Assembly (NCBI GenBank): GCA_029265085.1 | Contig: JAJUJY010000062.1 | Span: 1 to 23,350 of the forward strand | From: Chloroflexota bacterium | GTDB lineage: Bacteria > Chloroflexota > Anaerolineae > Anaerolineales > Anaerolineaceae | DNA length: 23,350 nt | Reading direction: 5' to 3' | Shown: piece after piece, positions 1 to 7,973 of the stretch | Layout of the letters: every line of letters begins with the position of its first letter | Numbering within the stretch: position 1 is the first letter of the stretch | The notes under the pieces: generated by a model | The model's input: only the letters and a program-made list of their open reading frames with translations | What the model was told of the DNA's origin: nothing | The model's database searches: none | Translations under genes and position numbers: made by a program

Positions 1-141
1 GGACGCATTATGGAACTGCAGGCCGCACTGCGCCAGGTGGAAATCACCGCGCCGGTGCAAATGGGCTCAGTGATCCTGGCTGATGCGCTCGGCACCGGCA
101 TTGATATCATCGCCAGCCGCGACATGGCCGTTATCGAATAA
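1..141 (+). CDS. DUF1667-type protein, C-terminal fragment
   Basis: An open frame runs from the window edge to a TAA at 139-141, giving 46 residues. The tail has the pattern of the DUF1667 C-terminus: a short helix (MELQAALRQVEI), then APVQMG, a V-I stretch and GTGIDIIASRDM. DUF1667 proteins are small, usually have an N-terminal Cys-rich part, and are typically encoded beside FAD-dependent glycerol-3-phosphate or NAD(FAD)-dependent dehydrogenases. That upstream partner would lie outside the window. The gene is convergent with the methyltransferase that follows. The assignment rests on remembered family pattern only, and the Cys-rich N-terminus cannot be seen. Confidence 0.6.
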   Translation, partial: GRIMELQAALRQVEITAPVQMGSVILADALGTGIDIIASRDMAVIE

Positions 142-198
142 ATACATCCGCTCCGTTGAATGGAATGAAACCCCAGCGAGTCCCTCACCGGGCGCGCT

Positions 199-218
199 GG
201 TGGGTTAAGAAACCCACC
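199..218. terminator. hairpin between convergent genes
   Basis: A perfect 8-bp stem (GGTGGGTT / AACCCACC) encloses the 4-base loop AAGA, midway between the DUF1667 stop and the Mod stop. A T-rich run (ATTTTTTCTTT) follows on the plus strand, but about 15 bases after the stem, so it is not a textbook Rho-independent terminator. It could terminate both convergent genes or be a relic of the dispersed palindromic repeats found elsewhere in the window. Confidence 0.4.
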
Positions 219-291
219 CTGGTTACACCGCGATTTTTTCTTTCCAATTACCGGAAAGGATTATTTTCCTGAAACGGAAGTTATCAAGGCC

Positions 292-3240
292 TTAAAGCGA
301 GTATACCTTTAACACCTCATCGCCATAATGATTGATCACCTTGACCGCGATTTTTCCGGTTTTGGGCTTCTCAAAGGGATAGGAGGTGGTCGAATACAGC
401 GCACTCCAGGCAGCCTCGTCCACTTCGGCACGCAAGGCACGTTTGAGTTTGTCGTACGGCTGATCAGCCCCGGTGAAATAGGCATGCCGCACGAAGAAGC
501 TCTCGCCGTTGTATTCGGTATCGATAAACCAGCAGGCGATATCATCCGTTGTACTGGAACGGATTTCGCCGGTGGTGGGATCGTAGATATCCACACCTTT
601 GATCGTCACGGTCAGTTTTCCATCCGGCTGAGCTTTGACCTCCAGGTCGGGTTCACCAAAGACCATGAACAGGTTACCCACGCCGCTCTTCTTGAGCAAT
701 AAATTACCCATCTGCAGGTCAGGATTGATGCGCGCGGGCAGCACGGTTAACTTGCCGTAACGATGAATTTCCTCTGAAACGTGCGGGTCGAAGGCAAAAC
801 CGAGCACCACCAGCAGATCAAACCCCACGCCCTGCACGGCTTCTTTGGCCGCGTCTTTGATCAGGTCCGGGCTGACTGTGCCGTGTTCGGGGCCAATGCA
901 GACGGCTACCCGCTTCGTTTTGCCCCCTCGCCCTGTGGGAGAGGACTGGGGTGAGTTCTCTTTCTCTTCATATTCACCTTCGGCATGCAGCCAGGTTCCA
1001 GAATACGGTTCCAGCCGGGTAAATTTGAGCCGCTCGCCTTTTTTGGTATTTTCCACACCCGCAGCACGCAGGTTATCCAGAATCAGGGTTTCAAAACCGC
1101 CCGATGCCGCCGGCTGGTTCTGTCCATCCTGCTCGGTTTGGGGGCGTTCGTCGTTGGTGGAAAGCACGCGGTGCGGTGAGAGGCTTTCGACGGTAAACGG
1201 ACCGGTGACGCGCACGCGCTTATTGTCTTCATAAGGCTGGTCGTAGAGCAGTTCGGTATCCGCCCGGCGGGCGATGGAGGCGTCGATCTCCTGTTGGCGC
1301 TGGCGGCGCAACGCCCACCATTCCGCGATTTTCTTCCAGGCTTCTGATCCCTGAGCGATTCCCAGGTTCTTGAGCGTTTTTTCTGTTTCGGTACGTTCTT
1401 TTTCACTCTGGTATTCAGAAGGCAGGTGCGGGATCTCCCATTCCTGCCAGTTTTGCTTTGTGCGTGTATTGATGCTTTCTCGCAGCGCATCAAGCTGCGG
1501 CTGCCATTTCTCATGGATGGCGTCAATTTCTTCGTTGTTGGCGATGGATTTGAGCGTGATGTGCGGCACGCGCTTATACACAAAGCCGCGGCGGATATCA
1601 CCCTCACCCTGCCCTCTCCCGGCAGGAGAGGGTTCTGCCCCACTCTCTCCCATCCCGGCGTCGGCTCCCTGGAAGAATGGTTGGGAATGAGGGTCTAACT
1701 CTCGCTCTTTACGCTGCCCCTCGGGCGAATCAGCCAGCAGGTAATAGGGATAGCGCCCGGCCATCAGACGCGTGCGCGCCAGGGCAATCGCCACGCGCGA
1801 GGTATCGATGGTGATCCACCTGCGCCCCCACTGCTCAGCCACGTAAGCCGTAGTGCCGCTGCCGCAGGTGGGGTCCAGCACCAGGTCGCCAGGGTCGGTG
1901 GTCATCAACATGCAGCGTTCGATTACTTTATTGTTAGTTTGAACCACATATATCTTTTCATCCGTAAATTGTCCGGTTAATGTATCTGTCCAAATGTTAT
2001 TTCTGGATTTGACAGGAAAATCGTCTGAGTACCGCACGTACTGAATGCTATTTTTTGCAACATGAATTCGCGCGGATTTCGATAAACGAAGCATGCCATC
2101 AGGGAATTGGCCTTTCCAGTGATTGTTTGCACCTGGTGAATATTTTTTGCCCTGATGCTCAAATACTTGGTCGGCAGATGCCGGACCTTGCGAAAGAATA
2201 TTATCAGGTTTGTATATTCTCGTTATCGAAGGCACGGATTCTTGTCCTTGCATTTCTTTGGCAGACATACCACGGTAATATCCATCTGGAAACATTAACC
2301 ACCGATAACCACTATCGCCCGCCTCTTTGCTTATTTCTTCAAATAGAGACCGAACTTTCACTCCACCGGTTCTGTTTTTTGAATACCAAAGAATGTAATC
2401 GCCCCCCCTGGCTAATTCATTAACATCAAATCCGCTTGTTGTGGCAAAAGTAATTAAAGAAATGAAATTCTCGCTTCCAAAAACTTCGTCTAAAATACTC
2501 CGCACTAAATGCACATTCTCGTCACCAATTTGCACAAACACACTGCCGCTTTCGGTGAGCAGTTCGCGTGCCACAGTCAGACGGTCACGCAGGTACGCCA
2601 GGTAGGAATGGATTCCCAACTCCCAGGTATCGCGAAAGGCTTTGATCTGTTCGGGCTGGCGGGTCAGGTCTTCTTCTTTGCCGTCCTTCACATCCCGTTT
2701 GCGCGTGCTCACCTGCCAGTTCGAGCCAAACTTGATGCCGTAGGGCGGGTCCATGTAAATCATCTGGACTTTGCCCTTCAGCGCTTCCTTTTCTGCCAGC
2801 GAGGTCATCACCAGCAAACTGTCACCCAAGATCATGCGGTTGGTCCAGTTTTGCTCGTGGTGATAAAAATCCACCAGATCTTCAAAGGTAATATTATTAA
2901 AATCACTGAACAGTGCCATCTGCTGCTCCGTTCCTCTCCCTCCGGGAGAGGGCAGGGTGAGGGCCTGAGCGCGCACATTCTCAATGATCGCCTGCGGACT
3001 GATTTTCTCCTGGATGTAAATCGGCACGGCCGGCACCTCCAACGGGTGCTGATCCTGCTCATCCTTGCCCTTCCAAACAAGCTGCGGGTCAAGCGAAGGG
3101 TCGCGCGGGTAGAGGACGGCCTTAGGTGCTTTTTCTTCATCAGCCACGAAATCGCGCAGTTCCTCGGTGGGAATATTGGCGCGCTTATCGGTGTGGCGGG
3201 TGGCGGTGATGGGGGTGGAAGAGACTCGTTTTTTAGGCAT
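292..3240 (-). CDS. mod: Type III-like DNA adenine N6-methyltransferase (Mod)
   Basis: Predicted adenine N6-methyltransferase that recognises the target for the restriction complex. Motif IV DPPYG is at residues 164-168 and the AdoMet-binding motif DPTCGSGTT at about 456-464, with a long region between them. This is the beta-class order typical of type III Mod subunits. At 982 residues it is longer than classical Mod proteins (about 650) because of a C-terminal half of unknown role. The ATG at 3240 lies 2 bases after the stop of the preceding nuclease-like gene, so translation is probably coupled. Three stretches are translated palindromic repeats: residues 93-104, 528-550 and about 761-774. 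The putative target-recognition region (about 240-438) is AT-richer than its flanks. No frameshift is visible, so the enzyme is probably intact. The target sequence cannot be inferred. Confidence 0.9.
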   Translation of the reverse strand: MPKKRVSSTPITATRHTDKRANIPTEELRDFVADEEKAPKAVLYPRDPSLDPQLVWKGKDEQDQHPLEVPAVPIYIQEKISPQAIIENVRAQALTLPSPGGRGTEQQMALFSDFNNITFEDLVDFYHHEQNWTNRMILGDSLLVMTSLAEKEALKGKVQMIYMDPPYGIKFGSNWQVSTRKRDVKDGKEEDLTRQPEQIKAFRDTWELGIHSYLAYLRDRLTVARELLTESGSVFVQIGDENVHLVRSILDEVFGSENFISLITFATTSGFDVNELARGGDYILWYSKNRTGGVKVRSLFEEISKEAGDSGYRWLMFPDGYYRGMSAKEMQGQESVPSITRIYKPDNILSQGPASADQVFEHQGKKYSPGANNHWKGQFPDGMLRLSKSARIHVAKNSIQYVRYSDDFPVKSRNNIWTDTLTGQFTDEKIYVVQTNNKVIERCMLMTTDPGDLVLDPTCGSGTTAYVAEQWGRRWITIDTSRVAIALARTRLMAGRYPYYLLADSPEGQRKERELDPHSQPFFQGADAGMGESGAEPSPAGRGQGEGDIRRGFVYKRVPHITLKSIANNEEIDAIHEKWQPQLDALRESINTRTKQNWQEWEIPHLPSEYQSEKERTETEKTLKNLGIAQGSEAWKKIAEWWALRRQRQQEIDASIARRADTELLYDQPYEDNKRVRVTGPFTVESLSPHRVLSTNDERPQTEQDGQNQPAASGGFETLILDNLRAAGVENTKKGERLKFTRLEPYSGTWLHAEGEYEEKENSPQSSPTGRGGKTKRVAVCIGPEHGTVSPDLIKDAAKEAVQGVGFDLLVVLGFAFDPHVSEEIHRYGKLTVLPARINPDLQMGNLLLKKSGVGNLFMVFGEPDLEVKAQPDGKLTVTIKGVDIYDPTTGEIRSSTTDDIACWFIDTEYNGESFFVRHAYFTGADQPYDKLKRALRAEVDEAAWSALYSTTSYPFEKPKTGKIAVKVINHYGDEVLKVYSL
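923..955. repeat. Palindromic GGGAGAGG-type repeat inside mod
   Basis: A degenerate copy of a CCCTCTCCC...GGGAGAGG hairpin with the flank TGGGGTGAG. It is read in-frame in Mod as part of NSPQSSPTGRGG (about residues 761-772). The left arm has drifted (CCCTCGCCCTGTGGGAGAGG), so it looks like an old insertion. Confidence 0.7.
1599..1652. repeat. Palindromic CCCTCTCCC repeat inside mod
   Basis: Contains CACCCTCACCCTGCCCTCTC followed by a GGAGAGGG arm and a second CTCTCCCA half-element. In Mod it is read as GESGAEPSPAGRGQGEGD (about residues 530-547). The host frame is preserved. Confidence 0.75.
2931..2963. repeat. Palindromic CCTCTCCC repeat inside mod
   Basis: CCTCTCCCTCCGGGAGAGG forms a near-perfect 8-bp hairpin and is followed by GCAGGGTGAGGG. 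It is translated in Mod as ALTLPSPGGRGT (residues 93-104), between the N-terminal extension and the methyltransferase core. It belongs to the same family as the copies at 923, 1599 and 4351. Confidence 0.8.
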
Positions 3241-3242
3241 GG

Positions 3243-4070
3243 CTAATCAACCTGTTTAAGGGTCTTTGTTTCTGGAATTGCAGCAATCTTGTGACAATGA
3301 ATTATAAACTTTGCAGCCAACTGCTCAACTTCTGGATCAATATGATAAGCTACAAGGTGTAAAGACGGCAGGTCAGCGGCTGGCAAATCTTCCTCAGCAA
3401 TCAACAATGCCCGGTACTTGATCAGTTGATAAATCCCGCGCGTCAATTCACCCGGATCGCCATTCTTGATTTCGGCAATCGCAAATTGATTATGTTGATA
3501 ACGAAACAGCACATCGCAGCAGTCACCGGAGATAAAAAGATACTCAGTCTGAGCAATCGGAGAAGACGGTAATCCTATAGCCTCAGGGTGGCATGCTACA
3601 AATTCCTTCAGGCTGCGATGGGCTTCACCCTCCCCGCCTGAAACCTGGCGCGCCAGAACCTGGCTGTATGTACGACCACGTTCTTTCAAATCCTGCTCAC
3701 TCAGCTCCATAGGTGGCAGAGATAGTTCCTTCAACAGCTCATTCCAGCCCGAAAAAGCAAACACCTTGTCTCGGAATTGCTCAAATTGCTCGCGGTATTC
3801 AGTATCGGTGAGATGTGCCGTCCCTTCTGGCAGCCAGGCATCCCCCGGTAAACCATTGTCCTGACGAATGACAATCGCATTGATGTAAGGCAGAGTGCGG
3901 GGTGCGCAAATTTCATCCCGAATATATCCCAAAATATGCGCTGTAACCCTGTGATGACAGCTTGCATGATCAGCCAGTTCTTTGTAGGTCAATGTTCGGC
4001 GCTGCTGAGCGCAATAAATCAGAAAAGGTAACGCTCGCCTGGAGTACTCGATGATTTTTTCCGTTGCCAT
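3243..4070 (-). CDS. Winged-helix / PD-(D/E)XK nuclease-like protein in R-M operon
   Basis: A 275-residue protein sits between res and mod with gaps of 3 and 2 bases, so it is co-transcribed and probably translationally coupled. Residues 1-80 look like a helical DNA-binding fold (TLTYKELADHAS, then ILGYIRDEIC and GLPGDAW). The C-terminal half has the layout of a PD-(D/E)XK nuclease: a helix with E149 (GEGEAHRSLKEF), HPEAIGL at 161-167, GDCCDVLF with D183/D186, then AIAEIK with E200 and K202, and a following QLIKYR helix. This resembles the NucS/Mrr-like nuclease core. Classical type III systems have only mod and res, so this is an accessory subunit or a linked nuclease. Base composition is lower in GC than the microcompartment genes. 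The family name is not recognised; the nuclease assignment rests on motif spacing only. Confidence 0.7.
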   Translation of the reverse strand: MATEKIIEYSRRALPFLIYCAQQRRTLTYKELADHASCHHRVTAHILGYIRDEICAPRTLPYINAIVIRQDNGLPGDAWLPEGTAHLTDTEYREQFEQFRDKVFAFSGWNELLKELSLPPMELSEQDLKERGRTYSQVLARQVSGGEGEAHRSLKEFVACHPEAIGLPSSPIAQTEYLFISGDCCDVLFRYQHNQFAIAEIKNGDPGELTRGIYQLIKYRALLIAEEDLPAADLPSLHLVAYHIDPEVEQLAAKFIIHCHKIAAIPETKTLKQVD

Positions 4071-4073
4071 AAC

Positions 4074-7000
4074 TTATCTATTCCTCAGGAGTGGACTGAC
4101 ACCATCCACAATTTTCCCATCACAAAAAGCCCTGATGATATTCTTCACATCCCAGGGATCGGTCACTTCCAGGAAAGCCCAGCGCCCAAACCCGCCGTGG
4201 TTATTCACCGCCGGCACCCACAGGTTGCGGGCAGTGGCGGTCTTGGCTGCCTTTTCCTTCTTTTCCCTTCCGCTGACCTCAAGGATCAGCGTTAAGATGC
4301 CCTCATCCTCAATCCTTCTCCCAAAGGTAGAAGGAATCCTCCCATCCACCTTCTCCCTCTCCCGCTGGGAGAGGGCTGGGGTGAGGGCATCAATGATTGA
4401 CAGAATCACCCCTTCCGGGTTCCCTAAAACCTCATTATTCCAAAAACGAATTACGCGCAATCCCAAAGATTCCAGAAAAGCCGTGCGCTCAGCATCATGA
4501 GCTGCCTGTTGATCTTCCGTATGCACACTACCATCCACCTCAACTACCAACCCTGCCTCATGGCAATAAAAATCAGCAATATAACGATCAATCGGGTGCT
4601 GGCGGCGGAACTTAAAATCTAGCAACTGGCGATCGCGCAGCAACTGCCAGAGAAACTGCTCCGCATCCGTCGCGTTTTTCCTCAAGTCGCGACAACGTTC
4701 CAATAAGACGGCTGGCAAGGGTGGTTTTTGGAATAAGCCAATCACCTTTGGTTTTTCGGAGGTAATTTTAGACTCCACCGGCGTGGATATATCAGGTAAT
4801 TGGATTCGAACAATAAAATCCGGTTCGTAATCGTGCTGTTCGCCATTAAGGGTATAAGGGATGTAAAACCCAAGGTTCTGGTTTTTTACATAGTACAGCA
4901 CTTCGGACATCTCTTCCAACGACTGAGCCACCTTCTGTTCCCAGGTACCCGTATCGGCTACCACATGGGATACATGGCATTTGGCCGGGTCGGTTGTCCA
5001 GGTGGGCAACACGGTATCAAAATCCACGTAACGGGTAGAACCAATCGGGTCATAAGGCCGAAGAATGGGGCGCAACAGCTTTTGTTCCGAGTGGGTAGCG
5101 GTAATCGAACGGTAGATATGTTCTGCGGCTTCGTGCGCTAGTTCGGCCAGTAACAGCATCTGCGGGAAGGTATTGTCTTTGCAAGTCACGCAGGTTTCAC
5201 GCCATTGGCGGGCAATTTTTAACAATTGCGGAAATAACCAGGGACGAGAATTACCATCATCATCTCGGAAAAATTTTTCCAGCACCAGGCTGGCCAGGCG
5301 AAAATCAATTTCTTGCTCGCGCCGCTCTTTCAATCCATAGATGGTATGCAGTTTACTTTCCCCCAAAATCGAAGCCATTTCAGTTTTGGTCGGCAGGCTT
5401 TGGGTAGAAAGCACCATCTGGGCTTCTTTGCCAAACGCGGCAGAAAGCTGTTCGGATTGAATATCATAGCGGTAACCAGTCACACGCGGGAATGTGATCT
5501 CACACGCCTGGCGGCTTTCCAACGCCCGTACATGAGTAACCCGAGCCGGTGGTTTGGGTTCCGGGTTAGAACCTGAGCATGGAATAAAGGAGAACGGAAC
5601 ACCATACACTTCAGCATATTCTGGCTCATAAGCATCATATTCAACGGTACGCCCATTGAGTTCCAGACGTTGGCGGCTGACCGCATGGCTCATACGCCGC
5701 AATCCGCGACCTACAACCTGCTCGCATAGCAATTGAGTGCCGAAGGCGCGCACGCCAAGGATATGCGTGACCGTGGAAGCATCCCAGCCTTCTGTTAGCA
5801 TCGAAACCGAGACCACACACTTGATTTGCTCGCCCAGTCTGCCGGGTTTGCCCACAGTGTTCATCACCTCACGCAACAGGTCCTCATCGGTGAGCGAATC
5901 AGTATCCCGCCCAGGAAAGCGAATCTTATACTCTTCTTTGAACCGTTCAATCTCAGTGGCAGCGATCTTCTTGAACTCATCGCTTAAAGCCTCGCCTGAT
6001 TCAAGTTGCTCGCTGTCTACCAAAATGGTATTGGGGCGGGATAACCATGCGCCACTGTTGACATTCGTGAGAAGAGGCAGTTTTCCGGGCACAGGAATGG
6101 TCGTTCCGTCAGGAAGGTTTTTTTGCCAGCCGGAAATATAGTTATAAACCATACGAGAAACATTAGTATTATTGCAAACCACAATAAATACAGGTGGTGT
6201 TAGCCCCTTAGAAACTGCTACTTCTTCCTGCTCCCATAGAGCATAATAACGGGCATAGTTGGCATACAAACTTTGTAATGCCCCTTCCAATTCAACCGGT
6301 AGTTTCGGTTCTTCATCCACCGCTTCAGTTTTGCGTCCCTTTTTTGGCAAGTGTTCTCGGATGCGCGGCCAGATATCACGGTAAGTCGGGAGCTCGCCCG
6401 TCATGGAATCATCTGAGACCGGCACACGCGGCACCTTAACAATGCCCGATTCGATGGCATCAATTAGTGAGAAGTCAGAGACCACCCAGGGGAAAAGTGT
6501 ACCTTCTCGATATCCAGACCCGCGCAGAAAAAACGGAGTGGCAGATAGATCGTAAACCACTTTGATGCCAATCTTATTCTTGACCGCTTCCAGTCCTGAA
6601 ATCCAGATGCGCGCCTGTTCTTCGCGCTTCTCGGCTTCTTTACGCTCATCACCCGAGAGTTTTTCGCCACCATCCTCGGGTTTATGGCGGTAACAATGGT
6701 GGGCTTCATCATTGATCACCACGATATTGCGTTTGTTGCCAAGCTCACGACAGACGCGGCGCACCATCTGATCAGGGGTTTCAGTAAAAGGACTTTCTTC
6801 GCCTGCTGTCAGGATATCCTTGGTCAATTTTCCGGCAGAGATTCGCTCATGCAGCATAAAGGCATGGAAATTGGTAATGACCATTTTAGCTTTTCCCAGT
6901 TCGGGAAGCAGATCCACTGGAACCAGGTCGTGTTGGCGGTAATAATTATTGGGGTCAGAGGGCAGCAACACCCGTAGCCGGTCACGAATGGTGATGCCGG

Positions 7001-7595
7001 GAGTGGAGATCAGGAAGGCATCCGAAAAGCGGTTATCCTGTAGATTAGCAAGTTTATTCAACGTCTGCCACGCGATCAGCATGGCAATCACCAGAGTCTT
7101 GCCGCTGCCAGTAGCCATCTTGAATGCAATACGATAAAGTAAAGGATTGGCCGCCTGGTTAGCCTCTTTCAAACTATTTTCAATCCAGGCATCGCCATAT
7201 TTTCCCGCCACTTCGGTAATATAAATCGCGGTTTCCAGCGCTTCGATCTGACAAAAGAACAGTTTGTGCTCACGTTGTGGATTGGACCAATACTCCAGTA
7301 AGCGGCGTGTGACATTGGTAACCCCCTGGTATTTTCCCTGTCGCCAGATGGACACCCGTTCACGAACGCGATTGATGAACTTATTCTCCTCAAGCCGATC
7401 CGCAGTCCATTCTGTATCGAAAGAGAGTTGTTTGGGATTCTTTTTGCGGGGTTGCGGAATCGGGACAAAATAGGAACTGATCCGGCGAGCTTCGAGAATC
7501 TCGTCGGTGATCCCCTCTTCCGAAAATTTAAAATGGCGCTGCGGTTCTGCAAACGGTGAATTAATAACCGGGTTTTCAATGACAACCTGTTTCAT
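4074..7595 (-). CDS. res: Type III-like restriction subunit Res with embedded DUF559 domain
   Basis: Superfamily 2 helicase/translocase plus nuclease subunit (1173 residues), first gene of the R-M operon. Helicase motifs: Walker A ATGSGKT (161-167), DEAH (296-299), SATP (351-354), EGWD (602-605) and QVVGRGLRR (626-634). The C-terminal PD-(D/E)XK domain begins with YEPDFIV (D926). About 165 residues later comes LILEVSG (1103-1109), where type III enzymes usually have an E-x-K. The intervening segment is a complete DUF559 domain (about 962-1070: LRKNATDAEQFLWQLLRD, FKFRRQHPI, ADFYC, VVEVDGSVH, FWNNEVL) followed by repeat-derived peptide (LTPALSQREREK). The reading frame is open throughout. The start at 7595 has a weak AAAGGGTG ribosome site. 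The pairing with mod and the overall length suggest the BPTD_3080-like Res group; that name is from memory. Confidence 0.9.
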   Translation of the reverse strand: MKQVVIENPVINSPFAEPQRHFKFSEEGITDEILEARRISSYFVPIPQPRKKNPKQLSFDTEWTADRLEENKFINRVRERVSIWRQGKYQGVTNVTRRLLEYWSNPQREHKLFFCQIEALETAIYITEVAGKYGDAWIENSLKEANQAANPLLYRIAFKMATGSGKTLVIAMLIAWQTLNKLANLQDNRFSDAFLISTPGITIRDRLRVLLPSDPNNYYRQHDLVPVDLLPELGKAKMVITNFHAFMLHERISAGKLTKDILTAGEESPFTETPDQMVRRVCRELGNKRNIVVINDEAHHCYRHKPEDGGEKLSGDERKEAEKREEQARIWISGLEAVKNKIGIKVVYDLSATPFFLRGSGYREGTLFPWVVSDFSLIDAIESGIVKVPRVPVSDDSMTGELPTYRDIWPRIREHLPKKGRKTEAVDEEPKLPVELEGALQSLYANYARYYALWEQEEVAVSKGLTPPVFIVVCNNTNVSRMVYNYISGWQKNLPDGTTIPVPGKLPLLTNVNSGAWLSRPNTILVDSEQLESGEALSDEFKKIAATEIERFKEEYKIRFPGRDTDSLTDEDLLREVMNTVGKPGRLGEQIKCVVSVSMLTEGWDASTVTHILGVRAFGTQLLCEQVVGRGLRRMSHAVSRQRLELNGRTVEYDAYEPEYAEVYGVPFSFIPCSGSNPEPKPPARVTHVRALESRQACEITFPRVTGYRYDIQSEQLSAAFGKEAQMVLSTQSLPTKTEMASILGESKLHTIYGLKERREQEIDFRLASLVLEKFFRDDDGNSRPWLFPQLLKIARQWRETCVTCKDNTFPQMLLLAELAHEAAEHIYRSITATHSEQKLLRPILRPYDPIGSTRYVDFDTVLPTWTTDPAKCHVSHVVADTGTWEQKVAQSLEEMSEVLYYVKNQNLGFYIPYTLNGEQHDYEPDFIVRIQLPDISTPVESKITSEKPKVIGLFQKPPLPAVLLERCRDLRKNATDAEQFLWQLLRDRQLLDFKFRRQHPIDRYIADFYCHEAGLVVEVDGSVHTEDQQAAHDAERTAFLESLGLRVIRFWNNEVLGNPEGVILSIIDALTPALSQREREKVDGRIPSTFGRRIEDEGILTLILEVSGREKKEKAAKTATARNLWVPAVNNHGGFGRWAFLEVTDPWDVKNIIRAFCDGKIVDGVSPLLRNR
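4296..4388. repeat. Double palindromic repeat inside res, attached to DUF559 cassette
   Basis: Two hairpins lie in tandem: TCCTTCT/AGAAGGA around a short loop near 4314-4334, and CCCTCTCCC/GGGAGAGGG at about 4355-4375 followed by CTGGGGTGAGGGC. They encode LTPALSQREREK and the residues after it, immediately downstream of the DUF559 domain in Res. DUF559 genes in many genomes are followed by just such peptide-coding repeats (remembered observation), so domain and repeat probably arrived together. Confidence 0.75.
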
Positions 7596-7622
7596 TGGCT
7601 GGACACCCTTTAGATTTGATGA

Positions 7623-7652
7623 TTCCCCAAATCCATTAACACCCCTGGGGAA
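7623..7652 (-). promoter_or_regulatory. Inverted repeat in the res leader
   Basis: Perfect 7-bp arms TTCCCCA / TGGGGAA are separated by 16 bases, between the putative res promoter and the res start codon. It could be an operator or an mRNA leader hairpin that limits restriction-subunit expression. No controller (C-protein) gene is visible nearby. Confidence 0.35.
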
Positions 7653-7672
7653 AAGAAAATGCAGTATTTATG

Positions 7673-7702
7673 ATTATAATCCCGTTGTCACATTCAGCAC
7701 AA
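7673..7702 (-). promoter_or_regulatory. Putative promoter of the res-mod operon
   Basis: On the minus strand a perfect -10 hexamer TATAAT lies at 7678-7673, with a weak -35 TTGTGC at 7702-7697 and an 18-base spacer. It is about 78 bases upstream of the res ATG and is the only good -10 in the gap on this strand. The box is self-overlapping (ATTATAAT), so a plus-strand -10 is also possible. Confidence 0.4.
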
Positions 7703-7784
7703 TTCTTTATAAGCGCAGTCTCTCATACATTTCTTTCCCCGCTGGATATGGATAATGAAATCCATTCCATACAGCCCCACCCTG

Positions 7785-7815
7785 CCCTCCCCAAATTCAG
7801 CGAATTTGGGGAGGG
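7785..7815. repeat. 14-bp perfect palindrome (copy 1)
   Basis: Perfect stem CCCTCCCCAAATTC / GAATTTGGGGAGGG with the 3-base loop AGC. A second copy with an identical stem is at 17139-17169, where the loop is GCT, the reverse complement. Flanks CACCCTG... and ...TGTGGGAG are shared by both copies. Confidence 0.9.
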
Positions 7816-7850
7816 TGTGGGAGTGGCCCTCTGTGTTCTCTGTGGTGAAT

Positions 7851-7925
7851 TCTTCTTTGTTGGGTTGCGGAGCGGATCGACCTTGCAAGGCGCCAGTGTG
7901 TTATCCGCTCCTCCACCACAACCTA
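7851..7925. repeat. 75-bp intergenic element with terminal inversion (copy 1)
   Basis: Begins TTCTTTGTTGGGTTGCGGAG and ends ATCCGCTCCTCCACCACAAC plus CTAC. The ends are imperfectly complementary (GGTTGCGGAGCGGAT against ATCCGCTCC...AACC), so the transcript would fold into a long hairpin. About 85% identical by eye to 17203-17279, with most differences in the central loop. It has no coding capacity and behaves like a small non-autonomous repeat. Confidence 0.8.
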
Positions 7926-7933
7926 CGCATAGG

Positions 7934-7969
7934 CTTCCCGCGCCGGGAAGGGGCTGGGGGATAGGTCAA
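7934..7969. repeat. CTTCCCGC-GCGGGAAG repeat (copy 1)
   Basis: CTTCCCGCGCCGGGAAG is followed by GGGCTGGGGGATAGGTCAA. The matching copy is at 17080-17120, with the tail GGGCTGGGGGTTAGGTCAA. The end of this copy (GGTCAA, 7964-7969) pairs with TTGACC at 7974-7979, which is the -35 of the putative coaX promoter. Confidence 0.8.
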
Positions 7970-7973
7970 CCCG

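Noticed and set aside
199..218. Attachment site or inverted terminal repeat of a mobile element around the R-M operon
   Set aside because: No matching copy was found at the other side of the operon and no integrase or transposase is present.
292..3240. Mod as a pseudogene because of repeat insertions
   Set aside because: All three repeats are multiples of three and the frame is open with catalytic motifs intact.
7755..7970. CRISPR array or tandem repeat array
   Set aside because: The repeats are single palindromes of different types without regular spacers.
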